A stretch of 64,000 nt of DNA, taken from NCBI GenBank assembly GCA_963556195.1, contig OY744517.1, forward strand, positions 83,995,214 to 84,059,213. Reading direction: 5' to 3'. Of this stretch, positions 1 through 10,581 are shown piece after piece. The stretch comes from Sepiola atlantica. Its lineage: Eukaryota; Mollusca; Cephalopoda; Sepiida; Sepiolidae. Position numbers and translations under genes: made by a program. How positions within the stretch are numbered: the first letter of the stretch is position 1; every line of letters starts with the position of its first letter. Under the pieces are notes generated by a model that worked only from the letters and a program-made list of their open reading frames with translations, ran no database searches and was not told the origin of the DNA.

Positions 1-249
1 ATATTACGATGTCAGGTTTAACAGCTCCATTTTCTAGATATGTAGCTGTAGGAATTGCATAGTCATAGTGGATGGTGTATAAATTATTTCCAACTGTTCT
101 CTCTGGTATATGCTCCCAGGACTTGCTGCTACACTATATATTACACTTTTTACAAATAGTCCAGTGAAGATATTAGTGTATGGTTCCCCATGTGCAGGGG
201 CAAAATTGCTTTGACCTTTGTGAGATTGATTGTAAGACCAAATGCTATA

Positions 250-770
250 CACAAAGATAAGAAGCAGTCCATGATTGCGCCCATAAGTCAGCATAGTTTG
301 CATAAAGAAGTTCTCTGACCAGAGTCTGGAAAGTTTTTGGATTTAGCATTAAACTATCTCAAGTTGAAAACCCCTCCAAAAGTTCTAAATCACAAAATGG
401 ATAACTCTGTCACAGTCCTAGAAAGCATGTGTAAGCAAGGCAGCATAAAAGATAGAGAAAAGCAGAGCAGCAGGAATGTCACCCTGCTTTATGCCATTGT
501 GTAGGGATTTCATCAAACAGTGATCCCCCCCGAAGGAAACCTGACCCTCATATCTCTATAAAGCTGCTTAACTACACTCATGAATTTAGATGGACACCTT
601 ACTTTTCCAAAGTGCATTTCTGTTGATTTTGTGAAACGCTTAGGTCAAGTCGACAACAACTTGATACAAGGCATTTCTCTTGTATCTGTTTTATAACAAA
701 TACCATATCAGCTGTCCCCTTTTCCACCCCTAAAACTACTCTGCGTTTCTGGGACAGCCACAAGACAAAT
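250..770 (-). pseudogene. Decayed LINE reverse transcriptase fragment
   Basis: Conceptual translation of the minus strand, read from about 740 down to 270, gives reverse transcriptase blocks in the expected order. First comes FRGGKGTADMVFVIKQIQEK (the region before the first catalytic motif), then VVVDLT...NRNALWK (motif A surroundings), then TLVRELLYANYADLW (motif C region). The blocks lie in different frames with stop codons between them, so no protein can be made. The catalytic YADD box has become YANY. The gaps between blocks are shorter than in an intact enzyme. This pattern fits a non-LTR retrotransposon of a type I remember as common in octopus genomes. The rest of the element lies outside the window or has decayed. 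The family is inferred from remembered motifs. Confidence 0.7.
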
Positions 771-896
771 ATATCCCATCAGTCCATTAAACAAGAGTAT
801 TTCCAACAGCATCGAATAAAGGGATAATACGATAGTTAGCACATATCGATTTCTCACCCTTCTCCTTGTAGGAGGATAACATAAAGACTATCGATC

Positions 897-1174
897 CATT
901 CTTACTATTGATGATGATGATGGTTGTTATTGCTTTTATTACATTCTTACTATTGATGATGATGATGGTTGTTATTGCTTTTATTCCATTCTTACTATTG
1001 ATCATGATGATGGTTGTTATTGCTTTCATTACATTCTTACTATTGATGATGATGATGGTTGTTATTGCTTTTATTACATTCTTACTATTGATGATGATGA
1101 TGGTTGTTATTGCTTTTATTACATTCTTACTATTGATGATGATGATGGTTGTTATTGCTTTCATTACATTCTTG
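897..1174 (+). repeat. 45-bp minisatellite, 6 copies
   Basis: A 45-bp unit (CATTCTTACTATTGATGATG followed by a GTTGTTATTGC core) is repeated six times with few changes. Because 45 is divisible by three, both strands show artificial 15-residue repeat open frames. Each unit contains a short (GAT)n tract, which probably seeded it. Confidence 0.95.
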
Positions 1175-1465
1175 CTCTCACCTTCGACATTTTGACGTGG
1201 TGGATATCATCTCAACTAAATACTTTACCAGGGTTAATCTAATTAATTGCCAGGCTTACCTCAGAGGAGGCAGTCGATCCATTTCATGCACTATGTCACA
1301 TTGTGGGAGGTTCTCTATAACATTATAGTTGTCTCCTGAAGGATTGTTGAATAAATCAAAGGTTCTCTTTCCATTGTTGACAATACTGTCATTTTCACTA
1401 GACTCCAGAGGGGCTACTAAGGATATTGGTGGACTGAAGATTTGTCATATCTACACACACATATA

Positions 1466-1498
1466 GATATAAACACACACACACACATATAGATATAA

Positions 1499-1560
<62 letters not shown>
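1466..1560. repeat. (CA)n/(TA)n microsatellite
   Basis: ACACAC tracts interrupted by ATATAGATATAA run into about 50 bp of pure TA alternation, directly abutting the foldback repeat that starts at 1561. Confidence 0.95.
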
Positions 1561-1563
<3 letters not shown>

Positions 1564-1880
1564 TATTTTTATTTACACAGACATGTACAAAATCTGCGAC
1601 ACTGGCATGTCGATGTTATCTCATCAGGCAGAGTTAGAATCCGATCTTAACCATAGATCATATTTGGTTGTTTCCAAATATGATCTAAGGTTAAGATCGG
1701 ATTCTAACTCTGCTTGATGAGATCTCAGTTTATAATAGCTGTTGATCGATAACATCGACATGCCAGTGTCGCAGATTTTGTATATGTCTGTGTAAATAAA
1801 AATAATCATATATAAAAGCTCTATTTGATATTGAGCACTTTTTATAAACCCAGTTGAAATTCTTTGGATTACTACCCTGT
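1561..1880. repeat. Foldback dispersed repeat, copy 1
   Basis: The segment 1561-1672 is the reverse complement of about 1674-1809. The arms share a CACTGGCATGTCGATGTTA block and a TAAGATCGGATTCTAACTCT block. The right arm has an extra roughly 26 bp that the left arm lacks. The right arm and its extension (TTGATATTGAGCACTTTTTA, then a CCCTGTGGATGTTTTAC block) recur at 37955-38190. In both copies the unit ends next to a (TA)n tract. Confidence 0.85.
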
Positions 1881-1897
1881 GGATGTTTTACGTGGAT

Positions 1898-1898
<1 letters not shown>

Positions 1899-1952
<54 letters not shown>
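1899..1952. repeat. (TA)n(TG)n microsatellite
   Basis: About 40 bp of TA alternation followed by TG alternation, at the 3' edge of the foldback repeat. Confidence 0.95.
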
Positions 1953-1953
<1 letters not shown>

Positions 1954-2284
1954 ATAGATTACAACCAAGGATAACATTGATATTGAAATTATGCAACCAA
2001 GTGTAAAATTGAAAAAAATAGATGATCAATTGATACTTATTGGCATAAGTCATTTATGACATAGATCAATCATTTCTGATTGCTGCATTATGTAAATTAG
2101 ATTATTGGTCAATATCCCATGAGAAAACCCTTTAAAATTCGATGAGTCATGGTTGAGTTTAACTGTTTTATGCCAAATCAACAATTTCTGTGAGTTTTTA
2201 ACACTGAAACACAATAAAAATTGTAAATGATACTTTGAGAGAAACTGATTTTTAACAAGAAAACATGCTTAAGAAACGTCTATC

Positions 2285-2545
2285 CAACCTGCGTGTTTTA
2301 CAATTAAAATGCTATTTTAGACTTAATCATGACAGACCCACAAAAATGCCATTTTAAACTCAAGTTTGAAAACTAATGGACAGCCTCTTCTAGAGATGCT
2401 CGGATGCATTTAAAATAATATACGTCCATTCAATCTAAATGTTTAGATGAAAACGCTGTTTCAAACCTGAAGCGTGACAGACGAGCAGATGAAGGGAGCC
2501 TCATTATGGAGATGGTTGGACACACTTCAAAATGAAAATGAATGA
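2285..2545 (-). repeat. Diverged relatives of the 71-bp satellite
   Basis: Read in this orientation, blocks such as AAAATGCTATTTTAGACTTA followed by ATCATGACAGAC, and later AACGCTGTTTCAAACCTGAA followed by GCGTGACAGACGAG, align with the reverse complement of the 71-bp unit that fills 49.7-64 kb (AAAAATGCTATTTTGAACTT then GAGCATGACAGACC). Three to four highly diverged units seem to be present. The match was made by eye. Confidence 0.6.
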
Positions 2546-2848
2546 TGTATCTTTGATCGATTAAATTTATATCGGTGGTTTTCGTATTCGAATGTGAAGC
2601 TTTTCAAAGCAATTCAGGAATCTCAGTATGTTATTTCAGCTGACAATGTTTAAAAAAATATGGTTCAGATTTTTTACGAGATAATATCTGCTTTTGTTTG
2701 GTTGTTTTGACACAACGCATCAACAATTTTCAGGGTTATTTAATGCTCAATCAAGTCATTTTTCGAAAGCTTTTCATGTTTCAAGTTCTGCATATCATCA
2801 AATATATATCAATTGTGTTTGTTTGAATTAATGGTACTTTGTTAGATT

Positions 2849-3303
2849 GGGACCCGCGCTAAAAGTCCCTCGGTGTTGGTGCTTTCTGGCATTTTACGTT
2901 TTACGTAAAACGCTGGAAAGCCCCGAAGCGGTTAGTCAATGAAACTGCGAGAAAATGAATAACTGATTGAAATGAATAAGCAGACGACATCTAAACTTGA
3001 TAATTGAAAGCAACAATAATAATCAGTAAATAAATAAAATAAAAAATAATTTTCGTAAAAAATTTAAAAAAAAAACACTTGATTAACTTTTTAATTTAAA
3101 CACTTATTTGAATCACTTATTTCTTCGTTAGACAAATAAATATTTATTTCATACAACATTTTTTGCTTGTTTTTTTTCTGCTTGCAAATCCTGCCTTGTT
3201 TGTGCTTATTTGGATGCAGCTAAGTCAACGGATTTTTCATGTCCGGCGTTTTACGTAAACATCCGGAAAGTACTGACGCCGAGGCACTTTTAGTGCGGGT
3301 CCT
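2849..3303. mobile_element. MITE-like element with inverted termini
   Basis: The left end starts GGGACCCGCGCTAAAAGT and continues CCTCGG. The right end reads CCGAGGCACTTTTAGTGCGG and then GTCC, its reverse complement with a few changes. ACGTAAAACG-type blocks pair further in. The interior of about 320 bp is AT-rich and has no open frame. No clear target duplication was seen. It is a non-autonomous DNA transposon by structure; the superfamily is unknown. Confidence 0.75.
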
Positions 3304-3859
3304 AATGTAAAAAAGCACCGAATTAATTATTCATGTAAATTATGTGCATATCACTGGATATAGTTTCGTGTCATACTTGGATCAGATTATATTTAACAGA
3401 GATGAGACCCTGAAAGTTATGGTAACAAAGGAGTGACTCTATACTCACAAATTGGGGCCTCACTACCAGATATAATTAATTTTCATACCCTGGATATATT
3501 TGGAATTGCATTCAACAGATCTGACGGATATCGACACTACTTATGGGTATATGTTTAGAAGTGTATAGCTCATGGTACATCATGTTATAGATTACGAGAA
3601 ATGAGTGTGTTATGTGACATGAATCATGACCAAACTGGCAATAAATATATGAAAATCTTAGTAGCAATCAAAAAAGAAAAAGTTATAAGAAAGTTATAAA
3701 CATGAAAATAAAATGCTGGATTTTAACTGATATGGAATTGTTTATTTTACATGTTAAATTAAATACCATCGTAATAAGCTTATTATTTGAGATGTTGAAT
3801 TATAATAGATAAAATTCCAGAAAAGAATTTAGATGTGATGGAAAATATCTTTGTATACT

Positions 3860-4115
3860 TATATTATGTTTGAGCCCAACAATTCGCTGTGTGTGCATCT
3901 ATTGGTCATTTACAGGCTCCAAAAATGCTTGCATCGTTTGTGTCATAGTGGGGTAAAAATGTTAATAGTAATATTTTACTACTAAAAAAAGTAAATATAC
4001 AAACTCTCCAACTACAGATAGAATTGCACTAAGTCTTTGAAAGTAAGCACCTTCTTTGGAGAGGAAAGAGGGCAAAATACTACTACTACTACTACTACTA
4101 CTGATAGTAATAATA
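3860..4115 (+). repeat. ACT-microsatellite-linked dispersed repeat
   Basis: Contains TTTACAGGCTCCAAAAATGC, then a second unit AACTACAGATAGAATTGCAC ending in a (TAC/ACT)n tract at 4078-4102. The same arrangement (GCTCyAAAACTACTyG, AGAATTGCACCAAATTTG, CATGAAGCA, ACT tract) recurs at 5040-5145, 19590-20100 and, reversed, at 24890-25170. Confidence 0.65.
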
Positions 4116-4645
4116 TTCTAAGGCAATTTCACATTCGTACGTACATTATCACCCTCCACCTTTTTCTTAAAAGATGGGCTTGGCCGATCGCCAAAAAGGC
4201 AATGCAAAACAAAGTAATTTAAAAAAATTTAATCTGATGTCGTTGTTGTGTCGAATGTGAAACTAGAACTAAAATATACTTTCTTGTCTTTCGGGCTAGT
4301 ATAAAAGTGTAGTATCTGTTCTGTTCAAAGATGGTAAAACAATATTATAGGGTCTCCGTTCTCGCTGGATGTTCATAGAATTGAAATATGTCAAAAACTC
4401 CTACTGGGGTTTTGGAGATAGACCCCTCATAACCAGATAATTTCTGAAACTACATTAACCATAGTAATTAGATAAGTATATTTCAGTTTTGATCAAAGGC
4501 TGTACAATAATATCGTGGGGGTCTGCATTCGCTCTAGACGCCCATGAAATGGAAATATGTCACAGACTCCTTTTAAGCATGGCAACAGATGAAGAATACA
4601 CTGTTGAATTTCCACGGGTCCCACTAGTAATAATAATTCACACAT
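4105..4645 (+). repeat. U2-headed dispersed repeat, uninterrupted copy
   Basis: Contains a U2 snRNA 5'-like stretch (CTTTCGGGCTAGTATAAAAG then TGTAGTATCTGTTCTG, about 4286-4322). Downstream come TGGATGTTCATAGAATTGAA, GGTTTTGGAGATAGACCC, a second GGTCTGCATTCGCTCTAGAC unit, and the end AATTTCCACGGGTCCCACTA. The whole block aligns with 34985-36285, where an 835-bp element has been inserted right after the U2-like part. Confidence 0.7.
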
Positions 4646-4779
4646 AGGAACAGAAACTGCCAGGTTAGATTTAAAAAATAAGCATAAAAAAAACTGTGAC
4701 ACCAACATCAGTTGGTATCACAGAAAATGGTCATGAAGGGTCTGAGAGGATAAAAAGACCAAGAATAGAAAACCTTATC

Positions 4780-5710
4780 CAGTCCTCCACTGGAAGAGCA
4801 CGGAGAGTATTGAAATCATAAGGAGGCTTATTGTAACTCAAATTTCATAGAAAGCTAACTGCTGTTATCAGCAAGAATTAAATGAAGAATGCAAAGTCAT
4901 TTGAAAATGGTGGTAGAAATAAGCAGACGGTACTGGAAATCTGGGGAGATTTGTTTGCACTTAGATTTCAGAGAACACTATCTGTTTTTGCCAGTGAGCG
5001 ATCACATGACTAGTGATAAATAATAAACACTTATGGCTTAAAAACTATCGAACAAAACTCCACTAAATTTTTCATGAAGCACCCTTGATATAAAAGGTGC
5101 GTTAGAATGGGGTAAAGATTTTAATACTAATACCACTGATGATGATACATGGAACTTACCAGAGAACTGAAAGGAATATGGAACATGAAGAAAATCACTG
5201 TAATACCAATAATTGTATGAGCACTAGGAACAGTAAAAAAAAAACGACTAGGAGAAATTTGAATCAAATGGAAGATTGACACCATACAATGAACAGCAAT
5301 GATGAAAGCAGTCAAAATATTAAAGAAAATCCTTGAATGCAGCTGATACCACATAATATTGTTGTGAAAGGTAAAGAAGGGTGGAAAGACAGCGGAAGGA
5401 GGGCACCACCCAGACCTTCACTGGAAGGCTGCGAGAGTATTTCAACCTTGGGGAGATTTATTGTCACTCAAATTCCAGAGAAGAAAAACGGGTGTTGCTA
5501 GTGAGAAATGAATAGTAAACGGTTGTTGCGATAATACAAAGTAATTTGCAATGGTTATCGAAAGAAGAGGTGGAGAATGCTGGAAATCTGAAGAGACTTG
5601 TTGTCACTCGGACTCCAAGGGAACACCACTGGCTATTGTCAGTGAGCAATCACTGATAATGAATTGTGTGAAATGACTAGCGAGTAAGATGGTAATAATA
5701 ATAAACATTT
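4780..5710. repeat. Diverged tandem duplication of a ~600-bp unit
   Basis: Segments 4780-5060 and 5395-5720 share an order of blocks: CCACTGGAAGAGCACGGAGA versus TCACTGGAAGGCTGCGAGAG, TTATTGTAACTCAAATTTCA versus TTATTGTCACTCAAATTCCA, TGGAAATCTGGGGAGATTTG versus TGGAAATCTGAAGAGACTTG, then CAGTGAGCGATCAC versus CAGTGAGCAATCAC. Reading frames are short and broken. This is an old repeat unit of unknown family. Confidence 0.55.
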
Positions 5711-5759
5711 ATGTTTTCAAAAATTTGTACGCAATCGATGACTCATTTCGTTGTCTACT

Positions 5760-6780
5760 TTCATATTTAAGAATTTGGTCCAGCAAAGTTTAAAAACAAA
5801 ATGTCTGAGACTAATAACTAATCTGGCCCTTTTTAGTTTGACCTTTATTCAAATATGCTGTATTTTAGGTGGTGCCAATATTTGGTAGAATCTTTTTAGT
5901 TCTCAGGGATGGCAGTGGCCAATAACAAACTGCCCCTCCCCCCACACCGCCGATCATGCATGTGTGAAATTTAATGATCCCATTTCCTGAACATTCTACC
6001 TTCTTAGGAAAGTTAACCATAAATCCTGTTTTTATTCGGGGGAGGAGGGTTATGATGAAAAGTTAGTAACCCTATGTCAGAGTGGTAAGCCCCCCCCCTA
6101 AAAAAACATTTTCCTTAACCCCACCACTAATCCTGTCTGAGTAACACGCCCCCCCCCAAACAAAAATCTCATAAAACCACACATAATTGTAAGAGTTTAT
6201 TTCCCATAGAAAAATATTGGTTAAATTATTTTACATTAAATTTATAGGTGAAACTGATCCCTCACTCTAAATTCAAAAAAAATCCTTGTTTTTTTTCAAT
6301 TTTTTCAGGGTGTTCACGCATAATCACCTACAAAAGTAGATTCTCATTTTTAAGAGTATGGATGTTTAGCTAAGGGTGTTAATCTACAATACCTTTTTCT
6401 CATACTTAAAGTTTCGACTGATACGTTTGAACTTTATTTTGTTTTTATTGTTTAAAGTTTAAAACATTAATATGTTTGGTCTAAGAAACAAACAAGTAAA
6501 CAAACATGGCTGTTAGTAAGAGAAAAAAGTGCATATGTGTGTGGGAAGGGAAGGAGACAGAAAGTAGTTCTTTGATGAAACAAAAGTCTTCTACCTCCCC
6601 TACACTGCCCATCATGAATCGTTTGAAATATGGCAGAATTAACATTTCGAGAGAAAGGAAAGGAAAGTAAGAAAAGTTAAGACAAGACACAGAGAACAAG
6701 ATGGGAAAAAACAGGAAAAGAGAAAGAAAGAGATAGAAAATCGGGGCATGGCAAAACTCAGACTTTGCTTATTAAAAAAA
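5760..6780. other. No gene seen; C-tracts and low complexity
   Basis: Contains runs of C at 5936-5945, 6089-6097 and 6150-6158, and AT-rich sequence. I see no coding or structured feature that can be supported. Confidence 0.5.
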
Positions 6781-6799
6781 AAGCAGATTTAAGCGGAAA

Positions 6800-6925
6800 T
6801 CCAGCCTTTTCTGAATTCAAAGAAAAGCGGAAATTTGATTTTTCTGAATTACCAAAACAGCAGAATTCTGATTTTTCTGAATTACCAAAACAGCAAAATT
6901 CTGATTTTTCTGAATTTTTTAAAAT
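6800..6925 (+). repeat. 32-bp minisatellite, left part
   Basis: Units of AATTCTGATTTTTCTGAATT followed by ACCAAAACAGCA. The array is interrupted by the LINE fragment at 6931-7742 and resumes at 7757. Confidence 0.9.
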
Positions 6926-6930
6926 TAAAA

Positions 6931-7742
6931 ATTTTTTTTTTTTAACATAGTTCACCCCAAACAAGGCAGGCTACCACTGTAGACGTAAGAGGCTACTGAG
7001 AAAAAGAAAAGGGGAGAAAGTAGGGGGCGGTCAACATAGATTGGGATCTGCGCAGCGAGATGTCTGTTTACATTAGTTTTTAATTTCTGCATGTCTGTAC
7101 TGTTGGGGAAACAGAGGGCAGGGAGGGAGTTCCAGAGGCCGGCAGTACGAGGAAAGAAGCTATTTGAGTAGAAGGCTCTCCGACATCTGGGGACCTCCAC
7201 AGTGAATGAATGAGATTTAGTTGATTGTCGAGTTAGTCTAGTGAATTTACGTCGAGGGGGCACCAGAGTAGCCAATTCATCGGAGCATAATCAATTGAAG
7301 TATTTGTAAAACAAGCACAAGGATGCTAAATTGCAGCGATGGGACAGGGACTGGAGCTTGGTTGACAGTGAGGGACCTATTAGGTTGGCGATACTTTTTT
7401 GGACCTTGTCAAGGAGGGAGAGACTAGTAGATGATGCACCAGCCCAGATGTGACAACAATACTCCATGCATGGGCGGATGGTGGCTTTGTAGAGATACAG
7501 GATAATGTCAGGTGTCAGGAGTTTACTAGCACGGTAGAGGGAGCCAACCTTCTTTGACAATTTCTTCAATGTATTTGTTCCAATTCATGTTACCTGTGAA
7601 GGTTAGGCCGAGGAGTTTGAATGATGAACTCTTAGGTAGGGTGTTATTTGCTATGACAATCGGTGGTTGAAAAGGTTCCTTGTAGTTATTGAAGAAAAGG
7701 AGCTTGTCTTCGCGGCATTAAAAGTTACCAACCATTTATGAC
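6931..7742 (-). mobile_element. 5'-truncated LINE, RT C-terminal fragment
   Basis: On the minus strand, from about 7740 down to 6945, the translation gives the thumb and tail of a non-LTR reverse transcriptase: FKLLGLTFTGNMNWNKYIEE, KKVGSLYRASKLLTPD, LYKATIRPCMEYCCHIWAGA, LLDKVQKSIANLIGP, then CRRAFYSNSFFPRTAGLWNS and a short C-terminus. The reading frame is broken near 7700, 7570 and 7290. A T-run at 6931-6943 is the poly(A) tail seen from the + strand, so the 3' end is intact while the 5' end was lost, as in abortive reverse transcription. The clade is probably Jockey, CR1 or L2 type; the three other copies in the window share the same 3' region. Not functional. Confidence 0.85.
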
Positions 7743-7756
7743 CCCAATCCACTACA

Positions 7757-7975
7757 GCGGAATTCTGATTTTTCTGAATTACCAAAACAGTGAAATTCTG
7801 ATTTTTCTAAATTACCAAAACAACGGAATTCTGATTTTTCTGAATCACCAAAACGGCGACATTCTGATTTTTCTGAATTACCAAAACAGTGAAATTCTGA
7901 TTTTTCTGAATTACCAAAACAGCAGAATTCTGATTTTTCTGAATTACCAAAACAGCGAAATTCTGCAAAAAGTGA
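7757..7975 (+). repeat. 32-bp minisatellite, right part
   Basis: About seven copies of the same 32-bp unit as at 6800-6925, with single-base variants before AATTCTG (CGG, TGA, CAG). The two parts would be one array without the LINE insert. Confidence 0.95.
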
Positions 7976-8361
7976 AGATCTCGCATATCTTAATTCTTCT
8001 CTTAATCGCAACAAGATGAAATAAATAGTTAGGTTTGAATGGCACATCATCTGTTTTTGGAGGTTAGATAGTGCTGAAACACAACATCTATTGTAAACGA
8101 TCTATTGTATACGCTTAATTGAACACAAGTTGATATATTGCCCAAAGTTTGAGGAAATTCTGGTTCTTTGTCCGAGGGAATTCACCGGCCTAAATAACTT
8201 CTCAACATTATTAGTGTGTGAATAACCACAATACATCCGATTGGATTTGAAATCAGCATAACTGATTTCATAAACATAAATGGTCTCCATCAAGCCGGTT
8301 TACACATGCCATTAAGATGATGGAAATAATAGCTAATAATAAGCGACTGTTATGGACTTAC

Positions 8362-8441
8362 TTTGTAGTTGATCAGTTCTGTGTACTCAGTATTTTGATC
8401 CTCCAAGAATGAGTCCAAAACACTCAGTTCATTCTCAATAT
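8362..8441 (-). CDS. Candidate internal exon, V-ATPase subunit a-like
   Basis: Read on the minus strand, a TTTTATTTTCAG acceptor is followed by 80 bp with one open frame, then the consensus donor GTAAGT. The open frame starts after two bases of a split codon and gives 26 residues, including IENELSVLD and TEYTELINYK, ending exactly at the donor. The other two frames stop at once. The acidic, helical peptide resembles the N-terminal cytosolic coiled region of the 100-kDa V-ATPase a subunit, where plant members have a similar YNELVEYK stretch. That protein sits in the membrane sector of the proton pump. The match is short and made from memory, so the exon call is stronger than the family call. 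No neighbouring exon was found. It is oriented opposite to the exon at 27750. Confidence 0.5.
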
Positions 8442-8635
8442 CTGAAAATAAAAAATGAAATTAATGCAATGACTAATCTGTGTTTATTTATATATAGATT
8501 GTTACATAAAAACCGCCCTGAAATGACAAAATAACTATTGGAGGTGTATAGGTGACAATTAGTGTTGACTTTAGCTAACAACAGAATGGACCTAACAATA
8601 CGACTCAACAGAATGACAAACAGGATTCTGAACTG

Positions 8636-8670
8636 GTGTTCTTGGCCTTTTGGCTACTATCTTGGAAGAC
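8636..8670 (+). repeat. Short U2-like remnant
   Basis: TTCTTGGCCTTTTGGCTACT matches the 5' end of U2 snRNA for about 16 bases, then diverges. It is probably a fragment of a U2-headed repeat. Confidence 0.4.
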
Positions 8671-9204
8671 GCCATCCACCCAATGATCCCATTCCCGATG
8701 AATTTATTTTTTGAACACTCCTCTCTTAAGTTCCCACTCCCACTTAGTGACCGACCCGCTTGTTTTCGGTCTCGTGCCGGAAAACAGTGGGCGGTCTAAC
8801 ACTTAGTCATGAGGGAAAGCCGGGCCATACTAACTTTTCTACCATTTTATTTCGTTCTTTATTTTTCTTTCTTTTTGGGTGTTTTTAATATTTTTCCCCA
8901 CTCCCACGATAATTCTTTTTTACATCGATGTTTTTTGGGGATATTTTAAGTAGGAATCCACCCACAGAGTGAATGCGGTATTTTGGTGCAAGAATCTAGT
9001 TTAGAGTCAGCAAATGTTCTTTTTATGTTGTTTGTAAAATTTTGTGAAATAAAAAACATTGAACAGCTTGTCTCACTTATCCCCGACCCCCCTCCCCCTA
9101 CATAACGGGCACTATGCCTAAGGTCTGGTGAGTTCCCAAGGTTTGTAAAATCTTCATCTGTAGATAAAGATGAGGGTTGTCCGAAGGAACTCACCTGCCT
9201 AAAT

Positions 9205-9560
9205 AAATTGGCCTTTTGGCTAAGATCAAAGTGTAGTATCTGTTCCGATGGATACTGCACCCCATAGACTGGTATTGTCTTGGCCTTCGGGGCTTGATTT
9301 ACGCCGGTCTATGGGTCTGTCCTGTGCAGTTCTACGAGGTCCACCCTCCCAGGCTTCGCCTCCCCTCTTTGGGGAGGAGTAAGTTTATTGCTTACTGCTT
9401 GAGGCGCCCCTACCGGGGAATGCCGACGGGGCTGCCCAGGCAATTTTTAAACCAAACTTTCCCGACCCGACCTTGGGTCACATCTTACTTGTGGGAGTAA
9501 GATAAAAACTGGCCTTGTGCCTAACTCCTGGAGAGGAGTAAATCAATACTCGAAAAAGGA
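9205..9560 (+). repeat. U2-snRNA-headed SINE-like element
   Basis: Starts with a U2 snRNA 5'-end match of about 40 bases: TTGGCCTTTTGGCTAAGATC, then AAAGTGTAGTATCTGTTC, including the GTAGTA that pairs with branch points in real U2. It lacks the Sm site and the rest of U2, so it is not a working snRNA gene. The body has a U2 3'-end-like stretch (GACTGGTATTG, later GTGCAGTTCTACGAGG), then a conserved GC-rich domain (CCTCCCCTCTTTGGGGAGGA, GTTTATTGCTTACTGC, GGGGAATGCCGACGGGGCTG) and a tail with CCTTGGGTCACATCTTACTT. The body recurs at 21670-21960, 22010-22345 and 30296-30603. This fits SINEs with snRNA-derived heads (SINEU type). Confidence 0.75.
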
Positions 9561-10384
9561 TTGGAATTTATGTTTTCTGATGAATACTTAAAGTAGTATT
9601 CTCCAAAAATAGAAGTATAAGTACCTATCGCATAATAAAACAAAATATTTGCTGGACAGTAAGTCACCACAATGTATCCAAAGAAACTATATTAAAATCT
9701 AAATTATTAAAGGGTTGGTATTAACCATCCACTATCCATAGAATTCTATGGAAATTTGACATTTCTTAAAGACATCTGACACTGGGCGAAAATAGATTTC
9801 TTCTTTTTCTTTTATCAAGCAGTTTGGCTTTAAAAGAACATTTTCTTGTTAGATAATCAACAACTTACGTTATTGCTTATCCTCCTCTAATGTACTTGCG
9901 TATATGTTGTGTATGCATAAATACATGTGCTAATATATTTTGTTACATATGTATTACTATAGTGTTGCGCAAGTATATATGTAAAAGCAAGCATGCACAC
10001 AGGAATTGGCCAGGACTGATGTTTGCATGTTTCAAAGATATAAAATGAACATTTATTTCCCTCAAACCCTGCGCCTAGATTTGAAATGCCATGTCGCAGG
10101 AAAGAAGAGGAATAACTACCCTTTGTGATTCTATTGTGTGAAAGTCCATGTAAAGTTTTGCAAAAAATCAAAACAGCAACAAAAAAAAAAAACATTATAC
10201 CAACGATCTTGCCTTTTTAGTCTCTTACAAATTGCAATTTAAGGACATTGAAGAGCACTTTAAAGGATCTAGATATACCAATGGAAGGTTGTGAAACCGT
10301 GATGCAGAAGAAAGGTTCAAGAAGAGACAGAGTTCATAGGACATCCTCATCAGATCTGATCGACAGCCAGTAATAATATATTGT

Positions 10385-10565
10385 AAAAATCAGTAGGTGC
10401 TATGAGACAGCAGCATCTTTTTTTATTTTCACTGATATAAAAAAATATAGTCATCCACAGACACGTGTTTCGTCTTTTCAAGACTCATCAATGTGATGAG
10501 ATTGGCAGGATTCGAAATCTAGACACCGGTGGTTGATGTTGGCTGCTCTATCGACTGAACTATCA
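10385..10565 (-). mobile_element. tRNA-headed SINE
   Basis: On the minus strand the 5' part reads GATAGTTCAGTCGATAGAGC (A-box-like) and, about 35 bases on, GATTTCGAATCC (B-box-like), as in a tRNA promoter. It then continues with GATGAGTCTTGAAAAGACGA and AACACG, a GACGAAAC-type core also seen in the SINE at 25875-26040. A degraded tail follows. It abuts the hAT-like MITE at 10582. Confidence 0.7.
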
Positions 10566-10581
10566 AAACTACTACTTAAAG

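Noticed and set aside
787..1195. Open frames with Met/Val-rich or Thr/Ile-rich 15-residue repeats
   Set aside because: They come from the 45-bp minisatellite read on both strands.
9205..9250. Functional U2 snRNA gene
   Set aside because: Only the first 40 or so bases match; the Sm site and 3' stem-loops are missing and the sequence runs into a repeat body.
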